Program-made: the position numbers and the translations under genes
NCBI GenBank assembly: GCA_025267735.1
Contig: CM046295.1
Location: forward strand, 12,349,167 to 12,413,166
Source of the DNA: Mactra quadrangularis
Taxonomy: Eukaryota > Mollusca > Bivalvia > Venerida > Mactridae
DNA: 64,000 bases
Direction of reading: 5' to 3'
The notes under the pieces: generated by a model
Told to the model about the DNA's origin: nothing
What the model saw: the letters and a program-made list of their open reading frames with translations, nothing else
Databases searched by the model: none
In this document: piece after piece, positions 1-11,090 of the stretch
Numbering within the stretch: position 1 is the first letter of the stretch
Layout of the letters: each line of letters begins with the position of its first letter

Positions 1-433
1 ACGTTGTTTCTTGTCATCATTGTACGACAATTTCCGAAGAAGGAATCTGTACAGTAAAGGGAGAAGAAGAAGATCAATTTGTCTAGTATACATGTCTTCT
101 ATACCGTCTTGAAAAGTACGATCTGCATGTATTATAATCGATTGAACACTATTTATTTGCTTTGTAAAATAGACTTTAAAACGTAGGGTTTCTATTCATT
201 TGAGTTCTATTGATTTTTGAGTTCCATTCAAATCATAGATAGATAAACACTTAACTTATACCAAACTTTGTTCTCTCCAATAGGTACATATATATAGAAT
301 TTGTTTGAGTTGATTGTTGTCTTATATACCTCAGACTCGGTTATTAGAGTTTCTGACTTGCTCGTAGAAGATAAAAAGTTCGAGTACTGTGACGTTTACT
401 TAACGTTTACATCTCTGACAGATGATGTAAGTC
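1..433. repeat. Distal end of a preceding segmental-duplication unit
   Basis: From about position 100 this stretch closely matches 52,885-53,610 and, less completely, 15,540-16,080. Shared landmarks are a run containing AAAGTACGATCTGCATG, a CATTCAAATCATAGAT stretch, and the lead-in to the 39-bp array. The first 90 bases have no visible counterpart. No coding sequence is seen. It marks the promoter-distal end of a unit whose TRIM gene would lie outside the window. Confidence 0.65.
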
Positions 434-602
434 TAGTCTTGTAAACTATAGCTATAAGTTATAGGATAATGTAAGACTTGTAAACTATAGCTATAAGTTA
501 TAGGATAAAGTACGACTTGAAAACTATAGCTATAAGTTATATGATAATGTAAGACTTGTAAACTATAGCTATAAGTTATAGGATAAAATAAGACTTGTAA
601 AC
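434..602. repeat. 39-bp minisatellite, about 4 copies
   Basis: The unit reads roughly CTTGTAAACTATAGCTATAA followed by a GTTATAGGATAAAGTAAGA-type half. It contains the self-complementary core TATAGCTATA. The same unit fills 16,080-17,183 and survives as about 1.5 copies at 53,614-53,670, so copy number varies greatly between paralogous positions. Confidence 0.9.
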
Positions 603-640
603 GTAACTAGTTAAATACTTAATTAACTAGATAATTATCT

Positions 641-668
641 GGTTAACTAGTTACGTAACTAGTTAACC
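641..668. repeat. 28-bp perfect palindrome in a TAACTAGTTA cluster
   Basis: The left arm GGTTAACTAGTTAC is followed immediately by its exact reverse complement, with no loop. The surrounding 600-690 region repeats the TAACTAGTTA word several times and includes a second imperfect palindrome around AGATAATTATCT. It sits between the 39-bp array and the point near 722 where homology to units B and C begins. Confidence 0.85.
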
Positions 669-3391
669 ACTTAGTTAACTATTTAGGTTATGTGATTATC
701 TGGTGGCAGAAATATGCCACCATATAAAACAGACAAATACTTACTTAGATACGAGCAAATATATACAAGTATACTTATAAGTTTTGATAAGTGCATAATG
801 TTTTGTAACGTAATAAAAGAATTTTGATAATATGCTGCCAAGATGTGGATAAGGTAAAACATAGACATGTTATACGACCTTTCCCTTTTGAATTTAGAAA
901 GACAATCAATAATTGAATGGCATCATTGTAGTTTTCCATAACTTAATTACTTTATTAATCGATGAGTATCAAATTAATAGTGTAACGTCTGCAGCTAGTT
1001 TTTATGAAAAATCCTATGACCGTGTAGTTAATCAACAATTAAACCCCTTAAATAGGAAATCTCACATTCAAATTTCTATTTAACAATTCAAAGTTTTGGG
1101 TTAGTTTGCCAATTGACTAGGACAAATAGGATGTATGAATTAAAAAACACAACGATCTATTTATACAGTATAATTCATTGTTCGTTTTATTTATTTATCC
1201 TACTTTTTATTCAGTTTAATATACTTTTGATATTATCTTGATATATAAAACGTGTACCTTCAGGTATGGAAATCCAATATCGTTACTTCGGATGTTTAAG
1301 ATTGATTGACACAGGAATATAGAAATTTAGGGAAAGGGGTGGGCTTTCAAATACTAGTAGTACAAAAAACCTGATAAAGTAGTAAACAATCCCTTACTAT
1401 AAATCATGTTTTATGGCAGCTGTATAGAAATACATTTAGTTGCTCGTACATTGTATATCTAATTGTTTAATCATTATATATATTTTAGTCATCATAAACT
1501 GTTTATAAACACATTAAAATCATACTTCATATGCGGCAAGGTAATTTCTTACTCCTGTTTAAAGTTTTTGTAAAATATTTTTAACATTGCACGTTTTGTA
1601 ATATAACTCATCCATGCAAAATGATAAACATGTTATGAATGAAATGATATATCAATTTTTGTAAGCTTTTATCATATTTTCAGAAGATTGTTTATGACTG
1701 AGAGTGGAGTTAGGGACAGTATATATCTAATGACAAACTGGACTTACACATATACATACACAATTATTACCTTATTGAAAATTCATAAATCAAAACTGTC
1801 ATGGTCTTATGATATAGTCCTATAAGGATAATTGACATAATTAACAGACATATAAATACAGTGTTATTAACCCAAGTAAATATACATGACTGTTCTAAAT
1901 ATCATCATTTTAGATTATGTGCCAATCAATATTTTGTACTAAGTGATTGCAATAGTTTAAGCTAGCTGCAGTTATCTCCCTTGTAATTGAAATAACCAGA
2001 ATGATTAATGTTCACGTTCTTTTAAATTTAGGGCCTTTTAGTGTGTTAAACAGTCTAATATTACTTGTCGAGCAATAAATCATTTTGAAATCGGTTTAAA
2101 CAATTTATGTTAACTAGATAGATTAATCATTTTACATGTAAATACATTCTCACTTTAGAAACATGTAAGTATACATGTATAACAATTACAATTGAATAGA
2201 GAGAGTATCATTACTTCATTACTTCCTTCAAATGTTACGATTTTTAAAAGCTATCTTAAATATCCGATATAATTGAATTGTGATTTGAATATCTTAAATG
2301 GATTCATTAGATAGCTAAATAATCATACTTTTCATACTTATTTGATTTTTGCGTTTGTTTTAGCTATAAAGTCAGACTATTAGATTAACTTATAAAATAA
2401 CGATATCTATCATCACATAGCAGTAGGTGCAAACTTACCTTTCCAAATTTTCTCAATGGACAAAATCATTGTTTCATAACTCTTCCACAGAGACAATTTC
2501 TACTTCTTAGAAGAAAATTTTGATTTTGGGGATCATTTTTAGGTGCGGGTATAGAGTGATGCCGCCGAGAATTGAAACCGGAACATTATGTCCTTAGACT
2601 TAGACTATAAAAACCATGATTCCAACTCAGGAAAGAAAAATTCATCATTTAGACCTTTTTACTCTTTTCAGTCACTAGACTGTAACCCTTTTCTCCTGTA
2701 TCGAGTCTATACTCAATGCTGCTACATGTACACACTATAATACCCTTTTATAAAATTTTCAAATATATCTCTTATCACAAGCTTGATGTTAGTTTCTATC
2801 TAGTACGAATATTTTTTAAATGGTAGGACTATTCTTGACTGATGTCATTTGAGTTATTATATTGACTCTAGTGACATAAACCATTCATAGACGCGAGGTG
2901 GAACTTTTATGATTATTACAAGTTTCCTGTACTGGTTAAACAGTTTTCTTTTTTATGTAGCAATTTGTTTAACTAGAATTTTAACTTCATAAGCAGTCTT
3001 ATTCTCTATAATACTTTCTTGTGACAATGGACAATGTTGATGGTTACTACAACTGTTTGATAAATTATTTGGTTAGAGTTATTTCCCTTGTATAAATATT
3101 TAGTTGTAGCACCATATCACAACATTATTACAGCGTAAAATGCTTCCTGTCTGCCAAAAACATTAATAAACTGATTACAAAATATTTAACTACTGCAGCT
3201 CGCACTATCATTAGAAAATAAAAATTTGAACATGTAACACCATTTTTTAAAAAAAAACACCATTGATTACCTGTAGAATTCGGAGTTCAGTCCAATTTAC
3301 ATTTGCGGCGTACCAGAAAAGCATTTGTACAATGAGAAATCTAAGATCACACAATAACTGCTCAACATATGTCGGTCCAAATTAAAAAGCA
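669..3391. other. Non-coding, start of duplicated unit A
   Basis: From about 722 this aligns with unit C from about 55,615, with only scattered substitutions for long stretches. Parts also match unit B from about 36,680. I see no conserved reading frame and no RNA gene. Unit C carries about 0.5 kb near 57,240-57,750 that A lacks. Part of that is present in B at 36,560-36,720, so A probably lost it. A GTTATCTCCCTT motif lies at 1,971-1,982. Confidence 0.6.
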
Positions 3392-3496
3392 GTGACATAC
3401 AATGATAGGAATTTCATGACCACAGCTCCAAGACTATGGAATGCTCTCCCATCCGTATTGAGGGAGAAAACATCCGCAGTTCTCTTAATGTTATAG
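3392..3496 (+). pseudogene. LINE reverse-transcriptase C-terminal remnant (unit A)
   Basis: The frame encodes a peptide containing APRLWNALPSVLRE. The LWNxLP(S/D)xxR signature is typical of the extreme C-terminus of non-LTR retrotransposon ORF2 proteins. No RT, endonuclease or start codon remains, so this is an old 5'-truncated fragment. The unit C copy (58,883-59,053) continues in frame much further. Unit A lacks about 56 bases after the CTCTTAA position, so its frame ends early at a TAG. Confidence 0.6.
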
Positions 3497-4070
3497 AAAG
3501 AAAAATACAATAGTACCTCTTCGAAAATATATTAAATGTGGTATCAACTAGTTGTATATCCGATATCTATAGAATCTACGGACATCGCATAAATGATTAC
3601 GCTCAACTAATGAATTACATTTATCTAGACACAAAGTTATAAAATGCATCAAAATTTTGGTTTTAATATTTCTATATCTGATACTTTTAAGCTACTTTGT
3701 CGGTGCGTGTTATTCACATTTGAGCAAAGCGTTATTTGTTATCTGGACTGTGATAAGTCGATTCACTGCAAGTTGCATCATGAAGATGTAATAGCAAAGG
3801 TCCGTTTAACATGTCACGTTGTGCGAGCTCATCCTTTGTTATCTCCCTTTATGTTGAATTCAACCACGCTTTTTGAAGTTTGACTATTGTTGAAATAGTT
3901 ATTTCCCTTTAATTGATAAAATTGAGAAATATCCTTCAATGAGCAACCACTCTACATGACAGGAAAACATAATTTTGTTTCACAACCTGCTACATTTTTC
4001 TTTTTGTCAAACTTTTTATAACATGTTCTCGATATACTTGGACTTGTTTAGAATCCTATTGTGTTACTAA
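3497..4070. other. Non-coding paralogous spacer
   Basis: It is nearly identical to 59,054-59,610 and similar to 38,631-39,210 and 17,900-18,360. A 79-codon open frame at 3,644-3,883 is kept in unit C. In unit B the matching frame is shorter and diverges, with extra bases and a different ending, so I do not call it coding. It contains GTTATCTCCCTT at 3,838-3,849. Confidence 0.5.
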
Positions 4071-4350
4071 TCCTGGCACAATTGATAGCGCGCTTGAACT
4101 TAATCTAGTTTCCAGAGGTACAGGTTCGAATAACAAACGGGGCACTTATTCCTTTCTACGAAAATAGTGTCTAATTTCCTCCATTAACAAGATACATGTA
4201 TATGGGGAGAACGTCGGACTTATGGAAGGCTGTGTATGTAATGGTTACAGACAAAAGACCTGTAGCGAAGATAGTTGTGCTGGCTGCCGTATAATAGAGG
4301 TTAATTGTGATGACACAGCAATAAACTCAGTAAAACAAATAACATTGTAC
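4071..4350 (+). repeat. SINE family 1 (tRNA-derived), unit A
   Basis: A tRNA-like head has an A-box near GGCACAATTGATAGCGCGC and a B-box at GGTTCGAAT. It is followed by a conserved body with the landmarks TCCATTAACAAG, GGAGAACGTCGGACTTATGG, GGTTACAGACAAAAGACC and a GTGATGACACAGCAATAAAC end. Related copies lie at 14,611-14,890, 18,360-18,650, 34,751-34,935, 39,211-39,490, 48,700-49,005, 51,131-51,430 and 59,611-59,890. Several are shared between units because they were duplicated with them. Ends are approximate. Confidence 0.75.
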
Positions 4351-4393
4351 TGTGCATGGTTCCAGTTACTTTTTTACAACTAAACACAACTTG

Positions 4394-4903
4394 TATAGTG
4401 CGTATAAATTGACCCCGACCCTACCTTTCACATTTGCATCTAATTATCATCTACACATATCCCGGCAAAAATCAATACCAGGCCTACTCTTTACTTCGGC
4501 TCGTTACGTATTTAAGATAAAACAAGACATTTATAAAGTAAACACATCCAGCATGTATAACAACTCACGATGCGAATGCATTCAAACGGGAAACTTGTGT
4601 TCTTACCGTTTTGATTATAAATTAATTATGAAATGGATGGGGGATGGCGGTTGTGGGGCTAAAACCTACAACATTTGAATCGGTCGCAGGCCTCATCGTA
4701 TAATCATCTGGTCCGGTCTATGTGTAATAAACACTCATTGTACGCTTTAAATGTACTTTAAGATTAATCCCTGTTTTATAATTACATTCGAGCCTCGACG
4801 ATATAATCCGATTCTTATTATTATATTTAATATTACGATCGTATTCAATTTAATAATAATTCTTGGATTAAGGTCAGGTCGGGGTCAATTTGTACGCACT
4901 ATA
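4394..4903. mobile_element. MITE with 34-bp TIRs, TA target duplication (unit A)
   Basis: The ends are inverted copies of a sequence starting TATAGTGCGTA and continuing AAATTGACCCCGACC, with about 31 of 34 positions matching. The outer TA on each side fits a Tc1/mariner-type target duplication. The element is about 510 bp. Unit C carries the same insertion (59,935-60,430) with about 11 bases of the left TIR deleted. Unit B lacks it at the matching site near 39,530. Open frames of 108 and 76 codons here belong to the element and are not supported as genes. Confidence 0.85.
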
Positions 4904-4980
4904 CCAGACAGATTTATATTTTGGTGTACACAATGTACATGCAAAATGTCGCTTATACATGTATCATTAATGTACGTGTA

Positions 4981-5125
4981 GGCGTGGCCGACTGGTTGAA
5001 CGGGTAATCATTGGATAGGTAGCTCCGTTTTGGTTCGAATCCAATCCATAATCTATCCCAATGTTCTTGAGCAAGAAGATTTATCCCTCTAGCTCAAATC
5101 TGGGGGACTAACAAGCCAACTTCAA
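4981..5125 (+). repeat. SINE family 2 (tRNA-derived), unit A
   Basis: The head GGCGTGGCCGACTGGTTGAA resembles a tRNA-Ser or Leu D-arm, and GGTTCGAATCC is a good B-box. The head is followed by a conserved TTGAGCAAGAAGxTTTATCCC and a TCTAGCTCA stretch, reminiscent of the central domain of V-type SINEs. The acceptor stem does not pair, so it is not a functional tRNA. Copies: 18,738-18,885, 35,970-36,110, 39,601-39,760 and 60,506-60,650. Confidence 0.75.
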
Positions 5126-5655
5126 AGTATAATCCTGTTTGTATACATATGAACTTTTTCACAATCGAGTTAAAATAAAAAAGTATAGAAAATGTGTAGC
5201 AATCTAAAAGTTAAGCTCTGCATTCGTGTGTATGTGCCAAACAACGTAGGGTTTAATCGTATCATGCTTTTAAATGATAAAACTCTGCCAAAGATTGCTT
5301 TAAAAATATTTGTTGACACAAAAAATGAGTTCTGTAAATGTGAACTTAAAAACAGAAGATACTCTAAAATGTGCATTGTATGAGATAGATCATGAATAAG
5401 TGTTGTCAATGTTATTAAGAAATGCGGCAAGCATTAAGGTATGGTCGTCATAGAGCATGATGTGTTGTAATAGAGTTTTACCATGCTACATTGTAATAAA
5501 AAAATATCAAATATAATTATATTTCTTGTTATTTATTGTAAAATAATCTACACTTATTTTTTTATAATCACAAATTCATATAAAATACGAAAAAGTGTCA
5601 ATTCTAGCAAAATGTTATATAATATAATTTGTAATCTTATTTCACAAAATGTATT
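5126..5655. other. Non-coding paralogous spacer
   Basis: It is nearly identical to 60,651-61,184 and similar to 39,761-40,271. Overlapping small frames on both strands (86 codons minus, 63 and 65 codons plus) do not show coding-type change between the units. Part may be the 3' body of the adjacent SINE, since the word GTGTGTATGTGCCAAAC recurs after family 2 copies. Confidence 0.5.
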
Positions 5656-5705
5656 GGCGCGATATGACCTTTCTGTGTAGGTGCGCCGTAAACCCAAACA
5701 AACAA
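5656..5705 (+). repeat. SINE/LINE 3' tail fragment
   Basis: A GCGCGATATGACCTTTCTGT block is followed by GGTGCGCCGTAAACCCAAAC and a CAAA-type tail. The same tail occurs at 39,058-39,115, 40,272-40,330 and 61,185-61,235, and resembles the ends of SINE family 3 copies. It is probably the 3' region recognised by a partner LINE. Confidence 0.65.
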
Positions 5706-7298
5706 ACAGGATTTATTAATACAGGTCGTATTCTAGGTCATGCTTATTTTTGTACTTTAAACGATGGACTTGCCCACTAAATAGGTGAATAAGCTGATCC
5801 ATAAATAGCATTTTACGGATTTAAACACAATTTTGATATCTAACAGTTATTTTATACACTGTATAAGCAGATACATGCATATTTTATATAGAGGTATGTT
5901 CATAAAAAAAGTGTTAAATAACAAAAGCAAGAAAGTGTAAACATGATTCACCCCTAAACATTGTTGTGTTATGAAACCGGCTTTGTTTATATACGCAATG
6001 TTTACGTGGACGACCTGTACATTATCTATATAAATATAATCACACTTTCACATATAAAAATCTTCTTTCTAACCGACAAACACTTCGATAAATAAAATAA
6101 ATCATATTTTAATATACAATAACTCATTAAAATATTGACATTCGAACTAACATATACAGATGTATTTACAAAATAAATCACACATTGTACAATCAATGTA
6201 GAAGGTTTCACATCAAGTGTACAGTCGTTGTAATACGTTTTAACAAATATCGGAAGGTTTACATTGCCATATATCGTATGGTACCTACGTCACAAATTGT
6301 TTTAGCATGTGCATTTTCTTTGCTATCTGTTCGAGAATTTTGGTTAGCATGACGGCTGACTAACAGCACTCGTGTTTACTGCATAACACCTTAAAGACAA
6401 CTTGAAAATACAACTATCAAAAAAAACTTTATGCAAATTAAGAAATTGCTATATAACACACAACATTAACATGTAAATTAAATTCACGAAACCTTACTCA
6501 ATGATTCAACAAATGTATAAAGATAAGTGAATCATAACAACAAAAATGTATTAAAAGTGATATAACCATAGAACATTAAGCATCAATAATAGTTTGATGT
6601 AAAATACATTACTTTTAAAATGTTTATGAACATATATCTACTGCAGCAAAGTTCCGCTATAAAGATCACCATTATTGGAGCAAATTCATGATATATAATT
6701 CGGTTTTTTTTCTGACACAAATACTTAATGTAAGGAGAAAAGGGCTCCTATACTTGGTATATTCTGTTATTTATACGATTGATATTGATGGTCTTAACAG
6801 CGGAACTTTACTGTATATCATTTATGATATTGATCTTGTGACTATGATACAATATCAACTTAAATATATATATATTTATTGCATAGTAATCATAGAACGA
6901 ATATATAAACTGCAAAAAGTATTTCCGTTCACTTTTTTTATAAATTGCATATATGAGAGCTTTTGAAACATGCGTTCAATGAAAAAATAAAAGTTTAACC
7001 TTTACATTGTATCACAGATATCAAAGAAACAAGTTAATACAATGTTGTTTTCAATTTCAATAAATATTTTCATGAACATTTTTAGTGTTGGTAAATAAAG
7101 TGACTTGGAGATAAAGTATTCTCTAATATTTATAACGTAATTATAAAGATTAAACACCTTAATTTTTATATCAATTTCATTGACCAGGGTCCTATTAAAT
7201 CCCTTGACATTAAAGAGATATTAATAAGAAAATATGTGCTGATATGGTTATGGTAGACAACTGTCATCAATGAAACGATCTAAATCAGGTGGAATATG
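5706..7298. other. Non-coding region downstream of TRIM copy 1
   Basis: It is strongly similar to 40,331-41,743 and 61,236-62,845, and more weakly to the region 3' of copy 2. Short frames (61-92 codons) are AT-rich and are not kept as reading frames between units. I see no RNA gene. Confidence 0.5.
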
Positions 7299-7304
7299 TT
7301 TATT
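7299..7304 (-). promoter_or_regulatory. Candidate polyadenylation signal, TRIM copy 1
   Basis: AATAAA on the minus strand, about 25 bases past the stop codon of exon 2. The same hexamer is kept at the matching place in copies 3 (41,744-41,749) and 4 (62,846-62,851), and copy 2 has one at 21,354-21,359. AATAAA is common in such AT-rich DNA, so this is suggestive only. Confidence 0.35.
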
Positions 7305-7328
7305 AGTTCATTAATCTTAAATTGTATT

Positions 7329-8835
7329 TTAACATGCATGCTGTGTTATATGGATATTATTGTAAAAAAATACTTTAATAATATCATCATTACCACCAAC
7401 AATCAATGTATTTCTATTTTTATCATAACATACTGTAAGTGGAAAAATCACACCATCTTGTCTTGTAACAATTTCACCTATATAATCACCACCTTGACTG
7501 AACATTATAACATTGTTTGACTTTTGACCACATACTAGAACATTACCAGAACCATCAGTACATACACCGCTTGCTCTATCCAATACTTTATCTGAAAACT
7601 TCCAACAAAACTTACCATTCATATCTAATGTTATAACACCCCATTCCCAGTCAACAATATGAATCATACTGTGATCATCACTTATAGTGACGTAATGAAT
7701 ATTAGAGAATATTTTATTTCCAGACTGTATTTCAGTAAAGGATTTCAATGATTTACCTTGTAAATTATAAATATACAATTCTCTAGGACTAGATACAAAC
7801 ATATTATTATAACATACAGTTATACAACTACAATAATGTTCCATACCGAGTGTACGAGTAACAACAAGTTTATCTTTACATGATACAAACTGTAAAGTAT
7901 TATTTTTAAGACCTACAACTACACCTCCACTATCTAGTCTACAAACGGACACAGGTGCAGCATCTAATACTAACGATGATATAATGTTATAAAATTTACT
8001 ATCAACTAATTTTAACTTATTATTGCTATAGTCAGCAAGTATTATACAACTATCATCTACAATACATGATGACCATATACTACATGGTTCTTTATCATCT
8101 GACTGTTTTATGTTATATTCAGACTTATTTACTACTTTGTATAAACCTTGTTTCTTTGATTTCTGTGATACGTTTCTAACATTACCTGTACCTATACTAC
8201 TTCCGGTAGCACCAGTTGTTGTTGTTGTTGTAGCGGGTGTAGATGCTGGTTGACTGGTGTGTTCATTTCTTGATGATGTTTCCATGCTGTCTTGATGTCC
8301 TGGTGAACTTATCAGTCCTAAAGTAAGTACATTTAATAGAAAAGAAAGAATATCTACATTACGTTTAAATTTTAATGTTAGTGGCAATTTCTCACTACAC
8401 GTTGACTTTATCTTCTCACTTTCTTTGATTATTCCATGGCCAATTAGCGCCAAAACAAATTTTTGTGCCACATTAACTTGTTCAGAAGCTAGATCATCCT
8501 GGTACCGCATTAAATTAGATTTTATTGTTTTGACTTTTGAGTTTCTTGCAATCTCTGATTGTTTAAGCTTTTCAAACTTATCATCAAGTTCACTCAGAGT
8601 CCTCCTTTCAATATTATCAATAATATTGTTAATTTCCTTTCGATAATTGTTTATTTCTTTTTTACACTCTGCCTTGCTTTTACTCAACTCAATGTCGTTA
8701 CTTTCGACATTGAGTTTCATATCATTCACACATTTCACTGCTTTCGGTAACTGCTTACGAAATTGATCAATTTGATTAGCGTGTTGTTTATTTTCCTTCA
8801 CGAATTTTGGTATATAATGGATATCGTTACAAGAC
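7329..8835 (-). CDS. TRIM-like copy 1, exon 2: coiled coil and NHL-like propeller
   Basis: This is the second and last coding exon of a RING-less TRIM-like protein. With exon 1 at 11,296-11,654 it gives about 621 residues. The 5' edge is set by a TTTTTTCAG acceptor ending at 8,836. Joined to exon 1, it restores a phase-2 split lysine codon and the peptide HKSCNDIHYIP, completing B-box 2. From its start it encodes a long charged coiled coil (IDQFRKQL through ASEQVNVAQKF) and a conserved hydrophobic stretch (FLLNVLTLGLISSPGHQ). A Ser/Thr-rich linker and about 300 residues of beta-propeller follow. The propeller shows NHL-like blades such as GVCTDGSGNVLVCG and VCYDKNRNTLIVGG. The C-terminus differs from its paralogues: one A fewer in a run near 7,364-7,370 replaces the usual FFLQ ending with a longer tail. 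The likely role is a cytoplasmic scaffold or ligand/RNA binder; the target is unknown. Confidence 0.85.
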
Positions 8836-9689
8836 CTGAAAAAATCCAAATAAATACCAAGTTAAAACTAGCATATTTTACAAATCAGCTGAAATTGAAG
8901 ATAAAAAAGTGATGTAATAAATTAACTTTTACACTATATTTTTACATGTACTTAAACTTGTATATAATGTGTGAATTGGCAAAGCAACGAGTAAAAATCC
9001 ACAAAAATCTACACACGTTATTAGGATCCAAATTTATATCTATCAATATTTATTTATATTAGCCTTTAAAAACTGTTTCTTGTTAATTTGTTTGAGTAAA
9101 TATATTTGATTAGAGGGAGTTTTAACTTGTCAAATTACGTCACGTCGGAACATCTGCAAATTTTGCATGATAATAAGATGTTTTAGAAAAATGGATGATA
9201 AAAAGTAGGAGACTTACAATTGTACTTATGTGTCATTGTTTTTACGTAATTAAGCCGCAAAACTTGTATAACGTTTCCTTGCAAAGAATAGGCTACCTAC
9301 AACAATTAATCCGGATTTTGTTTAAATTCAGCTGTAATGTAACATGCACGAAACGAATTTGTTACTTCAATCATTCATTCAATATCGCGTTGCAAATAAA
9401 ATATGACTTTGACATATTGAAAATTTCGTGAAAATCAATCTTGCTCTTTGAAATTCAACTCCGATGTCATAAAATCCGGTCATAAAATGATAATTCACAA
9501 AGTTTTGTATAATCAAAATGTCCGATGTCTGAAACACAATTATATCAGCCTAATAAATTATTATTTTGAATATCCGATATTGGTTTAAAGCCCCATTATC
9601 AAAAGAAGCACTGTTTTTAAAGTGCAAAGAAAATAGATGTTTATTTATTTCAAACACTTCAAATGAACTGAATGCAAATATTGCTTAAA

Positions 9690-10146
9690 TACAGAACCCA
9701 CCAAAAGTTTGGAGAAATTTTCAGATTGAAGGCCTATTGAATAGCTTTTATTTAAAATTTGAATGCAAATATTGCTTAAATACAGAACCCACCAAATGTT
9801 TGGAGGAATTTTCAGATTTAAGGCCTATTGAATAGCTTTTATTTAAAATTTGATAACTGTGATTTGAAATACTTTGTAGTTATGCATTATTTTTTGGTGA
9901 TCATTATCATTATAACCGAGACTACAAAAATAGCATGAAATCTATGGTACTGGAAAATTATTGTTTTTTAGCCTTAACGATGTCAAATGCTGAATCCTAT
10001 AAAGAGATACATTCATGAAATTTGTTTTCATTTTATCACAAACTATACTTAAATGTATTAAAATAATGATTCTACAAAAAATGATCATTAAAATTCAAGA
10101 ATTGTAGTTATCATCTTTTGTCTCCAAACTTTTGGTGGGTACTATA
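9690..10146. mobile_element. MITE inside TRIM intron (copy 1)
   Basis: The inverted ends ACCCACCAAAAGTTTGGAGA near 9,696 and its reverse complement near 10,120-10,140 bound about 455 bp. Each is preceded by TA and three or four less matched bases. The CCACCAAAAGTTTGG end is of Tc1-like type. The left end is internally duplicated: a 91-bp segment beginning GAATGCAAATATTGC occurs at 9,670 and again at 9,761, so the left TIR is present twice. The copy 3 intron has the same arrangement at 44,132-44,588, so insertion and duplication predate the unit duplication. Confidence 0.75.
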
Positions 10147-11015
10147 TGTCTATGTTATTTAGTGCATTTGAAATTAAAAGTAGATCAAAACCGAAAGTAG
10201 AATTTGGTTGTCAATACTTGATATAAGGTTTTATCGAAGTATGTTTTAGATGGAGTACGGTTATGAAATAAAATAAAATCACAGATGAGCGTGTAACATC
10301 CTGCTTCAAAACATCCAAATCACATTATTAAGTACCAAAAGTTTATTTGGATCAAGTATATTGAACATATGCGTACAAATAATTATAGTGTATTTTTATG
10401 AAAGTATCCCACTTTTTTAAGTAACGGACACTTAGTCAAATTCAAATTTAGATAGCAGAGCGATTTGAACAGATTTTTGTGTCTCTAATACATAAACTAT
10501 TTTAATAACATCATGCCTGTGTAACAGTTTCAAGTCTATTGTTGATGAATATATCTACATATAGTGGCTTTAAGTTTTGAAAGGAACAATGTACCACTTA
10601 AAATGCCATGAACATAGTAAACGATAATACGGATATAACTTACTTACGGGTTTTTACTGCAAACGCATGTTATATGAATTTAAAAAGATTTCACTTTAGT
10701 AAATTAAATGACGACGTGAAAGAATAATAATAAAGGTTTGACGCGCAAAAAGGTTTGCTTCAGAAAAAATAAATAATAAAGCAAAATAAGAAACATGTAA
10801 CTTTGAAGTCCACCATGTCTTCCAACAATGTTCTATAACAAAAATCTACCGTACTCTGTTTTTACATTTATCAAGAAAAGTATATTTATCATTTTAATTT
10901 TGAGGGGAAATTTCCTAACGCTTTACAAAAGGTTGGATGATATCTTTAGATACGCGCGTATTAACGAATAAACGACACACAGGGCTGTTAATACAGAAAC
11001 TGTAAAGAAAATTCA

Positions 11016-11090
11016 TCGGTCCAATAAGCTCAGATTGGAGAGCATCTGACTTGCAAATCGTTGGTTCAATCTTCGCATTAGGCACTTAGC
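11016..11090 (+). repeat. tRNA-like fragment in TRIM intron
   Basis: AAGCTCAGATTGGAGAGCAT resembles a tRNA D-arm and A-box, and GGTTCAATC a B-box, at nearly tRNA spacing. The acceptor and anticodon stems do not pair, so it is a SINE head or tRNA relic. The copy 3 intron carries it at about 45,457-45,530. Confidence 0.45.

Noticed and set aside
3644..3883. 79-codon plus frame repeated at 59,184-59,423
   Set aside because: Near identity reflects duplication of the whole block. The unit B counterpart has a changed and shortened frame, so there is no sign of coding constraint.
4352..4678. 108-codon plus frame, conserved as 103 codons at 59,896-60,207
   Set aside because: It lies mostly inside the TIR element shared by units A and C. 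Conservation is due to recent duplication, and unit B lacks the element.
4981..5055. Possible tRNA-Ser/Leu gene
   Set aside because: A- and B-boxes are good but the acceptor and anticodon stems do not pair. Five diverged copies share extra downstream sequence, so it is a SINE head.
9195..9431. 78-codon frame in the TRIM intron, repeated at 43,637-43,873
   Set aside because: The whole intron core is nearly identical, and the few differences include amino acid changes. No separate evidence of a gene.
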